Shown: positions 7,269 through 12,982 of the stretch, one piece after another | Layout: the number at the start of each line of letters is the position of its first letter | Position numbering within the stretch: position 1 is the first letter of the stretch | Origin: WTJH01 sp049598145 | GTDB lineage: Bacteria; Bacteroidota; Bacteroidia; Flavobacteriales; Flavobacteriaceae | Reading direction: 5' to 3' | Length of the DNA stretch: 16,092 nucleotides | Assembly: GCA_049598145.1 (NCBI GenBank) | Contig: JBMYNJ010000032.1 | Span: 1-16,092 of the forward strand | The notes under the pieces: generated by a model | What the model was told of the DNA's origin: nothing | The model's input: the letters and a program-made list of their open reading frames with translations, nothing else | Databases searched by the model: none | Program-made: the position numbers and the translations under genes

Positions 7269-8003
7269 ATGAAACAATTCTTAAGATATACGGTGGCAAC
7301 TCTCGCTATCGGTTTAAGCTTTCAACAATGTGATGACCCCAAATCCCAGGCCGTACCCAAAAATACTATGGTCGTAGAAGGAACTGTGGAGGGGCTGCGC
7401 CGAGGGACGCTCTACCTCCAAAAAATGCAAGATACGCTCTTGGTAGCTGTAGATTCTGTTCGGGTGGAAGGCCAGTCGAATTTTAGATTCAGCACNNNNN
7501 NNNNNCAAGTCTATTATCTCTATCTGAACAAAAAAGACGGCGATAGTCTTAACGATCGGATTCTGTTTTTTGGGGAACCCGGAAAAATCACCATCGATAC
7601 CCGTTTAAAAACTTTTGAAAGCAGTGCCAAAATCACCGGGTCTAAAAATCAGGAACTGTTACACGATTTTTACGGCGTAATACGCAAGTTTAACAACCAG
7701 CGCTTAGACCTGTTGGAAGCTTACCTAAATGCGCAAAAAGACGAGGCAGAAGACCTGGAAAGCTATCAGGCCAAACTCGACCAAAACACCAAACGCCAAT
7801 ATTTGTATGCACTGAATTTTGCGACGAACAATGCCGCATATGAAGTGGCTCCCTTTATCGTGTTATCGGAAATCTACGACACTCAACTCCACTTTTTGGA
7901 TACTTTAGCGAATAAGATGACACCTGAAGTAAAAACTTCTTTTTACGGAAAAAAATTCGTGGAATTCCTGGAAGAACGCCGTTCGGCAGAAGCAGAAGAA
8001 TAG
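7269..8003 (+). CDS. DUF4369-domain lipoprotein (interrupted by an assembly gap)
   Basis: A ~244-residue protein. The N-terminus has a hydrophobic segment followed by Cys21, a loose lipobox (FQQC), and acidic residues directly after the cysteine. In this phylum such residues can mark surface-exposed lipoproteins (inference). Residues ~35–120 match the DUF4369 pattern: VVEGTVEGLRRGTLYLQKM, then DSVRVEG, YYLYLNKKDG, and an ITIDTRLKTFESSAKITGS segment. Many DUF4369 proteins carry a C-terminal thioredoxin domain. This one instead ends in a helical charged region with no CxxC, so no redox role is supported. Ten Ns cover residues 76–79; the frame continues across them, but the true gap length is unknown. 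It probably forms an operon with the DUF5916 gene. Confidence 0.82.
   Translation: MKQFLRYTVATLAIGLSFQQCDDPKSQAVPKNTMVVEGTVEGLRRGTLYLQKMQDTLLVAVDSVRVEGQSNFRFSXXXXQVYYLYLNKKDGDSLNDRILFFGEPGKITIDTRLKTFESSAKITGSKNQELLHDFYGVIRKFNNQRLDLLEAYLNAQKDEAEDLESYQAKLDQNTKRQYLYALNFATNNAAYEVAPFIVLSEIYDTQLHFLDTLANKMTPEVKTSFYGKKFVEFLEERRSAEAEE
7496..7505. other. Assembly gap (10 N)
   Basis: Ten consecutive undetermined bases lie inside the DUF4369 lipoprotein gene. The frame is the same on both sides, so the true missing length is congruent to 1 modulo 3 unless the gene is frameshifted. The number 10 may be a placeholder. Confidence 0.98.
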
Positions 8004-8006
8004 CCC

Positions 8007-8276
8007 TTAGCCCAACTGATTGATCTTGGTCTCGATGGCTTGGGCTCCCGATTGGAAGGCCGAACGTATTTCGACAAAACGCTGATTGCGTTCCTCTTTG
8101 GAGGTGGCATTGATTTGCTGGATCAGTTCATCGAAAAGTTCAATGGCCTCATCGATAATCGCTTCAGAGGCGGTCAGATCGGCTGAAGGGTTGGTTAACT
8201 CCCAAAGATAAATTTCTTCTATGAGTCCCCCGATGGTATTGTTGATCTCTTTTTTAAAGGATTTTATACTCGCCAT
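8007..8276 (-). CDS. Small conserved hypothetical protein
   Basis: An 89-residue cytosolic, fully helical, acidic protein with no signal peptide, membrane segment or cysteine. Its WELTNPSADLTASEAIIDEA pattern is familiar to me from small uncharacterised flavobacterial proteins, but I know of no function. It is the last gene of the minus-strand run idi–queD–peroxiredoxin, 32 bases downstream of the peroxiredoxin stop. A TACATTTA (8293–8300 on this strand) in that gap could give it a promoter of its own. Its stop lies 3 bases from that of the convergent lipoprotein gene. It may form a small helical bundle or coiled coil. Confidence 0.8.
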   Translation of the reverse strand: MASIKSFKKEINNTIGGLIEEIYLWELTNPSADLTASEAIIDEAIELFDELIQQINATSKEERNQRFVEIRSAFQSGAQAIETKINQLG

Positions 8277-8308
8277 ATCCGTGATTTTCTATTAAATGTA
8301 AAAGATTT

Positions 8309-8767
8309 TTAAATACGATGCTTATTTTTTTTCAGTTGGCGTAAGGCTTCCTTGATGTGTAAGGTGCCCAAAAGATTGTCATAGGCTTGCAAGATGACCC
8401 CTTGGGCATCGATCACATAGGTGAGGCGTTTGTTAAACAAACCAAACATTTGTTTGCCTACGCGGAACTTTTTATGGAGTTTTTTATCGGTGTCTGCCAG
8501 GAGGGTAAATGGCAACTGAAATTGTTGTGCAAACCGCTGATGAATGCGCACGCTGTCGGTGCTGATGCCCACCACTTGTGCGCCCAGCTCTATAAAATCT
8601 TCATAGGCGTCTCGAAAACCGCAAGCCTCTGCCGTGCAGCCGGGGGTGTAGTCTTTGGGATAAAAATAAATAACGGCGGGGTGGCCCTGAAGTTGTTGGG
8701 AATCGAAAAGGTTTCCGTGCTGGTCTAACCCGCTAAAGGCGGGGATGGAGGTTCCGGGTTTAAGCAT
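8309..8767 (-). CDS. bcp: Peroxiredoxin, PrxQ/Bcp type
   Basis: A 152-residue thiol peroxidase of the AhpC/TSA superfamily, normal in length for PrxQ/Bcp. It reduces H2O2 and organic hydroperoxides in the cytosol using thioredoxin as electron donor. The active site reads YPKDYTPGCTAEACGFRD: peroxidatic Cys44 lies in the PxxxT/SxxC context, and the resolving Cys49 is five residues on, the classic α2 PrxQ arrangement. LADTDKKLHKKFRVG and the YVIDAQGVI strand complete the thioredoxin fold. The start codon is 2 bases after the queD stop, so the genes should be co-translated. It ends in a lysine-rich tail (LKKNKHRI). Confidence 0.95.
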   Translation of the reverse strand: MLKPGTSIPAFSGLDQHGNLFDSQQLQGHPAVIYFYPKDYTPGCTAEACGFRDAYEDFIELGAQVVGISTDSVRIHQRFAQQFQLPFTLLADTDKKLHKKFRVGKQMFGLFNKRLTYVIDAQGVILQAYDNLLGTLHIKEALRQLKKNKHRI

Positions 8768-8769
8768 GC

Positions 8770-9177
8770 TTATCCTTTATAGCTCACAAAGTTTCGGGGG
8801 GTTTCGTAAAGAACAACCTCTAAACTTTGCTCAGGGGTTAAATGGGGTTTTAATTTCTGATGAATCACCACCACGATGTTTTCGGCTGTGGGATTGAGTT
8901 CTTTAAATTCGGGGACTTGTTCGTTGAGATTTTTATGATCGAAGGCATCTTCGATCTCGACTTTAATCAGGTCTTTTAAAACTTTCATATCCATCACATA
9001 GCCGGTTTCGGGATCGATGGGGCCGGTGACGCTCACGATCAGTTCGTAGTTGTGCCCATGAAAATAGGGATTGGAGCATTTGCCAAATACTTCTTCGTTT
9101 TGGGCGGCGTCCCAATCGGGTCGATAGAGCCGGTGGGCGGCATTGAAGTGCGCTTTTCGGCTGACGGTTACTTGCAT
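8770..9177 (-). CDS. queD: 6-carboxy-5,6,7,8-tetrahydropterin synthase (QueD/PTPS family)
   Basis: A 135-residue member of the QueD/6-pyruvoyl-tetrahydropterin synthase family. It converts 7,8-dihydroneopterin triphosphate to 6-carboxytetrahydropterin, the second step towards queuosine and other 7-deazaguanines. The zinc ligands are His15 (AHFNAAH), His40 and His42 (FHGHNY). Cys34 (FGKCSNP) is the catalytic cysteine, and Asp80–His81 (DHKNLN) completes the relay, followed by PTAEN. I chose the ATG at 9177. A longer in-frame start at 9294 would run deep into the upstream idi gene and add 39 unrelated residues. The gene lies 16 bases after the idi stop. The queuosine assignment is by family; a pterin-synthase role is not excluded. 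Confidence 0.93.
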   Translation of the reverse strand: MQVTVSRKAHFNAAHRLYRPDWDAAQNEEVFGKCSNPYFHGHNYELIVSVTGPIDPETGYVMDMKVLKDLIKVEIEDAFDHKNLNEQVPEFKELNPTAENIVVVIHQKLKPHLTPEQSLEVVLYETPRNFVSYKG

Positions 9178-9193
9178 AGTGTTTTTTTCGTTT

Positions 9194-9727
9194 TTAAGTC
9201 TGAGCAATTTTTTGTTGCAACTCCTGAAAAAAACGATCGAAAATAATGGCAAACCAAACCGTGTACTGGTCCGGATGTTGTTGGAGATCGGCATGGACCG
9301 CCTCCAGGGGCATCCATTTCCAATGAGCGACTTCTTCTGGGTTTGGCTGCGGTTCGGTATCGGAATAACCGATCATCACATGGTCGAATTCGTGTTCGGT
9401 AAGCCCATTGTCGAAGGGGGCTTTGTAGATAAACGAAAACACTTCTTCCAAAGGCGTTTGGAATCCCATTTCTTCCTGTAGCCTGCGCAAACCGGCCTCG
9501 ACAGAACTTTCGCCCGACCGCTGGTGGCTGCAACAGGTGTTGGTCCACAAGCCCGGGGAATGGTATTTGTCCCAAGCTCGTTGTTGGAGCATCAGCTCCC
9601 CCTTGCTGTTTAAGACAAAAACGGAAAAGGCCCGATGCAAAAGTGCTTTTTCGTGCGCTTCCATTTTGGGCATAAGCCCCACAGGGCGGTCTTGTTCGTC
9701 GACCAGAATAACATTTTCTTCTTTCAT
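9194..9727 (-). CDS. idi: Isopentenyl-diphosphate Δ-isomerase, type 1
   Basis: A 177-residue type-1 IPP isomerase with a Nudix fold, close to the usual ~180 residues. It interconverts isopentenyl and dimethylallyl diphosphate to feed prenyl-chain and quinone synthesis. The catalytic cysteine is Cys66 in TNTCCSH, followed by the metal-binding His68. A Nudix-like helix (EAGLRRLQEEMGF) comes next, and EHEFDH (111–116) provides the acidic residues for Mg2+ and proton transfer. The C-terminal region has the family WKWMPLE and TVWFAIIF segments. It is first in the minus-strand operon with queD and the peroxiredoxin. A TATTTTTA box lies just upstream, divergent from prfC. Confidence 0.96.
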   Translation of the reverse strand: MKEENVILVDEQDRPVGLMPKMEAHEKALLHRAFSVFVLNSKGELMLQQRAWDKYHSPGLWTNTCCSHQRSGESSVEAGLRRLQEEMGFQTPLEEVFSFIYKAPFDNGLTEHEFDHVMIGYSDTEPQPNPEEVAHWKWMPLEAVHADLQQHPDQYTVWFAIIFDRFFQELQQKIAQT

Positions 9728-9734
9728 TGCACCG

Positions 9735-9761
9735 TAAAAATACCGAAAAAAGATTAAACAA
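9735..9761 (-). promoter_or_regulatory. Possible idi-operon promoter
   Basis: The minus strand reads TTG (9761–9759), 16 bases, then TATTTTTA (9742–9735), ending 7 bases upstream of the idi ATG. It matches the Bacteroidota TTG/TAnnTTTG pattern except for the last base and a slightly short spacer. Confidence 0.35.
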
Positions 9762-9792
9762 AACCCCTTCGGAACATCCGCGAGAATTTGGC

Positions 9793-9800
9793 TACTTTTG
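9793..9800 (+). promoter_or_regulatory. prfC -7 promoter box
   Basis: TACTTTTG is an exact TAnnTTTG match, ending 15 bases before the chosen prfC ATG at 9816. It implies a leader of about 10 bases, common in this phylum. It also argues against the in-frame TTG at 9798, which falls inside the box. Confidence 0.6.
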
Positions 9801-9815
9801 CGGCAAAACTACCCG

Positions 9816-11402
9816 ATGCGCCTTGCAACAGAAATCGAGAAACGACGCACCTTTGGCATCATTTCCCACCCGGATGCCGGAAAAACAACCTTAACCGAAA
9901 AACTCCTCCTCTTTGGTGGGGCCATCCAGGAAGCCGGAGCGGTAAAGTCTAATAAGATTAAAAAAGGAGCGACCTCCGACTTTATGGAAATCGAGCGCCA
10001 ACGGGGAATTTCGGTGGCCACCTCGGTCTTGGCCTTTATTTATAAAGACCGAAAGATCAATATCCTCGACACCCCCGGACACAAAGATTTTGCGGAAGAC
10101 ACCTACCGCACCCTAACGGCCGTCGACAGCGTGATTGTGGTAATCGATGTGGCCAAAGGGGTAGAGGAACAAACCGAAAAGCTCGTGGAAGTGTGCCGGA
10201 TGCGCAACATCCCCATGATTGTGTTTATCAACAAACTCGATCGAGAAGGGAAAGATGCTTTCGACCTGCTGGACGAAGTGGAGCAAAAACTCGGCCTCCG
10301 GGTTTGCCCGTTGAGTTTCCCCATTGGGATGGGACACGACTTTCAGGGGATCTATAACCTTTGGAAAAAAGACGTACTGTTGTTCCAGGACGAAAACAAA
10401 CAAACCATCGGCGATCAAAAGGTTTTTAAGACCCTGAACGATCCCCAATTAGAAACGGCCATCGGCTCCTCGGCTTTGGCCACCCTTACCGAAGAACTGG
10501 AATTGCTCGAAGGGGTCTATCCCCCTTTTGATGCCCAAGCCTATCGGGCCGGAGACTTACAGCCGGTTTTTTTTGGATCGGCCCTCAACAATTTTGGCGT
10601 ACAAGAACTGCTGGACTGCTTTATCGATATCGCCCCGCCCCCACGGCCCAAAGCTGCCGAAGAACGTTTGGTTGACCCGCAGGAAGAAGCCTTTTCGGGT
10701 TTTGTGTTTAAGATCCATGCGAATATGGACCCCAACCACAGAGATCGCCTGGCCTTTATTAAGATCGTTTCGGGCACCTTTGAACGCAACACCCCCTACC
10801 TGCACGTACGCCACAATAAAAAGCTAAAGTTTTCGAGTCCCAACGCCTTTTTTGCCGAAAAAAAACAGGTGGTCGATATCTCCTATCCCGGCGATATCGT
10901 GGGCTTGCACGATACCGGAAACTTTAAAATTGGGGATACCCTCACCGCCAAAGAGGCTTTGAATTTCAAAGGAATTCCCAGCTTTTCGCCTGAACATTTT
11001 CGCTACATCAACAATGCAGACCCCATGAAGGCCAAACAACTCCACAAAGGCATCGACCAATTGATGGACGAAGGGGTGGCCCAACTCTTTACCCTCAACC
11101 TAAACGGCCGCAAGGTGATTGGCACCGTGGGAGCCCTCCAGTTTGAAGTGATCCAATACCGCCTCCTCCACGAATATGGTGCCCAATGCAGCTTTGAAAA
11201 TCTCAATGTACACAAAGCCTGTTGGATCGAAGAACCCCAAACCCCCTCCCCCGATTTTGAGGAATTTAAACGCGTAAAGCAAAAATATTTGGCTCGCGAC
11301 AAACAAGGACAACTCGTCTTTTTGGCCGACTCAGCCTTTTCCCTCCAAATGACCCAACAAAAATATCCGGAGCTCCAAGTTCATTTTACCTCGGAGTTTT
11401 AA
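9816..11402 (+). CDS. prfC: Peptide chain release factor 3 (RF3 GTPase)
   Basis: A 528-residue translational GTPase of normal RF3 length. RF3 removes RF1/RF2 from the ribosome after peptide release. The G-domain motifs are all present: G1 SHPDAGKTT (17–25), the switch-I ERQRGISV segment (60–67), G3 DTPGHKDF (85–92) and G4 NKLD (139–142). Domain II (β-barrel) follows with FVFKIHANMDPNHRDRLAF, characteristic of RF3 rather than EF-G, and then the C-terminal domain III (VGALQFEVIQYRL). The start at 9816 begins MRLATEIEKRRTFGIISHP. It is divergent from the idi operon across ~88 bases. I see no convincing intrinsic terminator downstream before the accessory patch. Confidence 0.97.
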   Translation: MRLATEIEKRRTFGIISHPDAGKTTLTEKLLLFGGAIQEAGAVKSNKIKKGATSDFMEIERQRGISVATSVLAFIYKDRKINILDTPGHKDFAEDTYRTLTAVDSVIVVIDVAKGVEEQTEKLVEVCRMRNIPMIVFINKLDREGKDAFDLLDEVEQKLGLRVCPLSFPIGMGHDFQGIYNLWKKDVLLFQDENKQTIGDQKVFKTLNDPQLETAIGSSALATLTEELELLEGVYPPFDAQAYRAGDLQPVFFGSALNNFGVQELLDCFIDIAPPPRPKAAEERLVDPQEEAFSGFVFKIHANMDPNHRDRLAFIKIVSGTFERNTPYLHVRHNKKLKFSSPNAFFAEKKQVVDISYPGDIVGLHDTGNFKIGDTLTAKEALNFKGIPSFSPEHFRYINNADPMKAKQLHKGIDQLMDEGVAQLFTLNLNGRKVIGTVGALQFEVIQYRLLHEYGAQCSFENLNVHKACWIEEPQTPSPDFEEFKRVKQKYLARDKQGQLVFLADSAFSLQMTQQKYPELQVHFTSEF

Positions 11403-11480
11403 ATCACTTGGCCCCGGCTAAACCCTTGCTGAGATCCCCAAAACATTGAGGTCTTAACACTTCCTTGTTTCTTTTTTTGG

Positions 11481-11488
11481 TATATTTA
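11481..11488 (+). promoter_or_regulatory. Candidate promoter for the interrupted gene
   Basis: TATATTTA resembles TAnnTTTG and lies 31 bases upstream of the ATG at 11520 that starts a signal-peptide-like reading. A TTG at 11465–11467 is too close (13 bases) for a canonical -33 element, so support is limited. Confidence 0.3.
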
Positions 11489-11519
11489 AGCGAACAACCC
11501 CCAAATCTGACTGCTGCCA

Positions 11520-11552
11520 TGAAGCATTTCTGGTTTCTTTTCATCTCTTCTA
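11520..11552 (+). pseudogene. 5' remnant of an exported-protein gene (signal-peptide start), probably DUF2059
   Basis: An ATG begins MKHFWFLFISS, a positively charged start followed by a hydrophobic stretch, like the first half of a signal peptide. The same frame then runs without a break into recombinase sequence (TYLCGKGSDIR onward), so only the beginning of the original gene remains here. A plausible 3' end of the same gene lies at 12050–12160. That pairing is inference: DUF2059 proteins are small and exported, and the downstream piece reads like a DUF2059 C-terminus. Confidence 0.4.
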
Positions 11553-11749
11553 CTACATATTTATGCGGAAAGGGTTCCGATATCCGACTGATTCAGGTAT
11601 TACTCGGACATGGGAGTTTAATAACAACCGAGCGATATACGCATCTAAGTCGTAGAACGTACCAAAACGTGTAAAGTCCTATTGATAGGATTACAAGGAA
11701 GTTAGGAAATATTAAGACCATAGATAAAAGGAAACTATCGGAACCTTAG
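11550..11749 (+). pseudogene. Tyrosine recombinase (integrase) C-terminal remnant
   Basis: The reading GSDIRLIQVLLGHGSLITTERYTHLS matches the end of the catalytic domain of Xer/IntI-like tyrosine recombinases. It includes the conserved histidine of the LLGH motif (codon 11609–11611) and the nucleophilic tyrosine of RYTH (codon 11636–11638). A TAA at 11672–11674 interrupts the frame. Family-like sequence (SPIDRI, as in the NPxDxL tail of such integrases) continues in the same frame to a TAG at 11747–11749. All upstream catalytic residues (the first Arg, the Lys, and the HxxR motif) are missing. The fragment is fused in frame to an unrelated signal-peptide start and is certainly non-functional. 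Confidence 0.75.
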
Positions 11750-11790
11750 GTTCGGATATTTACGAGTTGTAAGCCATATAAACAAAAACT
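11750..11790 (+). other. Possible recombination-site arm between integrase remnant and KAP fragment
   Basis: The 41 bases between the recombinase remnant and the KAP-NTPase start contain TTTACGAGTTGTAAGCC. Sequences of this general look form arms of integron-type recombination sites in some flavobacteria, to my recollection. No complementary arm is visible nearby, and no GTTRRRY core fits exactly. Treat it as a candidate only. Confidence 0.2.
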
Positions 11791-11792
11791 AA

Positions 11793-12068
11793 ATGTCAGA
11801 AAATTATTCATCGGATAAACCAGTTGAAATTGAAAAACAAGATAGATTTCAGAGATATGGATTTTCCAAAAGAATAGCAGAGACAATTGTTCAAAGAGAG
11901 AATGAAGAAGGAATTGTCATTGGAATTTATGGAGCTTGGGGAGAAGGAAAAACGTCAGTACTAAATTTCATTAAAAGCGAACTTGAACAAAAAGAGGGTA
12001 TTCTTACATTAACATTAAATCCTTGGAGATATAATGATGAAGAAAGTTTGCTCAAAAAAGCCCGCTGA
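11793..12068 (+). pseudogene. KAP-family P-loop NTPase, N-terminal fragment
   Basis: An open frame of 91 codons reads as the start of a KAP NTPase: RFQRYGFSKRIAETI, then a Walker A GAWGEGKTS (residues 47–55) and the family's NPWRYNDEESLL segment. KAP NTPases are normally several hundred residues, with Walker B and membrane insertions after this point. Here the frame ends at a TGA 30 bases after the last recognisable codon, and the sequence switches to unrelated DNA at about 12050. The A+T-rich composition differs clearly from the G+C-richer genes on both sides, a sign of transfer. Some KAP proteins (PifA of plasmid F) exclude phages, so it may derive from a defence or plasmid gene. It cannot function as it stands. 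Confidence 0.72.
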
Positions 12069-12160
12069 TTGCACAAGAGTCGATGCCCATCGCCCAACAA
12101 TGGGGGATGAAAATTGGCCAAAACCTCCAGCAAGTCCTTCAAGAAAAAAAAGAGCAATAG
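12050..12160 (+). pseudogene. 3' remnant of a DUF2059-like gene
   Basis: In the frame AQKSPLIAQESMPIAQQWG, continuing to a TAG at 12158–12160, the sequence reads like the C-terminal helix pair of DUF2059 proteins, which end in a KSxELxxxSMxxxQxWG-type pattern. It begins abruptly where the KAP-NTPase homology stops; a run of six A at 12054–12059 sits at the junction. The codons here are G+C-richer, like the resident genes and unlike the KAP piece. With the signal-peptide start at 11520 it could be the other end of one interrupted gene. The DUF2059 name rests on memory of the family pattern, with moderate confidence. Confidence 0.45.
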
Positions 12161-12290
12161 TCTAAGACTAATTCGTTGCAATTAGCCAATGGAGCTCATC
12201 TCTGCATTTTTTTATACATTCGGGTAGGTCTATTCGTAGATTACACCTACGGCAGGTCAAATCGGATCCAAACACCCTTTTAAAACTTCT

Positions 12291-12899
12291 ATGAAAGTCG
12301 GCCATATCTTGTTTAAAGTGCAGCAGCTAGCCACGGCCGTAAAAGGGTTTCAAAAAAAGGGCTTTCGGGTAGAATACGGTTCTCGAAAACATCCGCATAA
12401 TGCCTTGATTTACTTTTCCCATGGGCCTTATATCGAACTGTTGGAAAAGGCCCCGGTTTCGGCACTCGAACTTTGGGCCCTAAAGCGGGTAGGACATCGC
12501 CCGGTAGCGGAGCGTTTTCATTTATGGGAAAAGGCCCCGGAAGGATTCTTCGAAATGTGTTTGGAAACCCGTGGCCCCGATTTTCGGCAGGCAAAAGAAA
12601 TTTTAAACCGATATGGCCTGAACTATTTCCAAACCCGAAGCAAACGAATCGACCCCTTTCACAGACGCTTGCGATGGAAACTACTCTTCCCCCACCCCCA
12701 CCAATTGCCTTTTATGATGACCCCCTTTAACAGCAATCCTAAACCTCAAAATTTTGTACATCCCAATGGGGTGCAACAAATCAAAAAAGTGTTTTACCCT
12801 TGCGCGCCAAAATCCATGAAGATTCTTCGGGAACTTTGCGACGATAAAATCTTACTCTTGGAAAAAGAAGGGGACAACATTCGTTTGGAATACAGCTAA
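12291..12899 (+). CDS. Glyoxalase-like (VOC-fold) protein
   Basis: A 202-residue cytosolic protein. The start MKVGHILFKVQQLATAVKGFQKKGFRVEYGS has the βαβ pattern of vicinal-oxygen-chelate proteins (His5, the 'HILFKV' strand, then a helix). HNALIYFSHGPYIELLEK follows, with a glutamate at the expected metal-ligand place. This matches the Glyoxalase_3-like group often seen in Bacteroidota, whose substrates are unknown. The second half (LPFMMTPFN and onward) resembles the same group, ending in a VKxLxL-type strand (KILLLEKEGDNIRLEY). It stands between the accessory patch and the hydrolase gene, and I see no clear promoter box. The VOC-fold call is good; enzymatic function is unassigned. Confidence 0.72.
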   Translation: MKVGHILFKVQQLATAVKGFQKKGFRVEYGSRKHPHNALIYFSHGPYIELLEKAPVSALELWALKRVGHRPVAERFHLWEKAPEGFFEMCLETRGPDFRQAKEILNRYGLNYFQTRSKRIDPFHRRLRWKLLFPHPHQLPFMMTPFNSNPKPQNFVHPNGVQQIKKVFYPCAPKSMKILRELCDDKILLLEKEGDNIRLEYS

Positions 12900-12982
12900 A
12901 CGCTCCCTAAGAATTTTAAGAGGTTAGTTTTAAGATTGACCAAAAATAAGTACCTTAAAGCCTAATCGAAACCTAAAAACCA

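Noticed and set aside
9178..9294. Upstream extension of queD
   Set aside because: It would overlap the end of idi and add 39 residues unlike QueD; the ATG at 9177 gives the normal length.
9168..9761. Alternative 197-codon frame on the same strand over idi
   Set aside because: The other frame encodes all IPP-isomerase motifs; this one is arginine- and glycine-rich with no family pattern.
12224..12250. GTAGGT/ACCTAC hairpin upstream of the glyoxalase-like gene, considered as terminator or operator
   Set aside because: The stem is only six pairs around a long loop and has no T-run; too weak to call.
11403..12290. An intact novel system in the accessory patch
   Set aside because: Every recognisable piece is a fragment: the recombinase lacks its N-terminus, the KAP protein stops after Walker A, and the flanking gene is broken.
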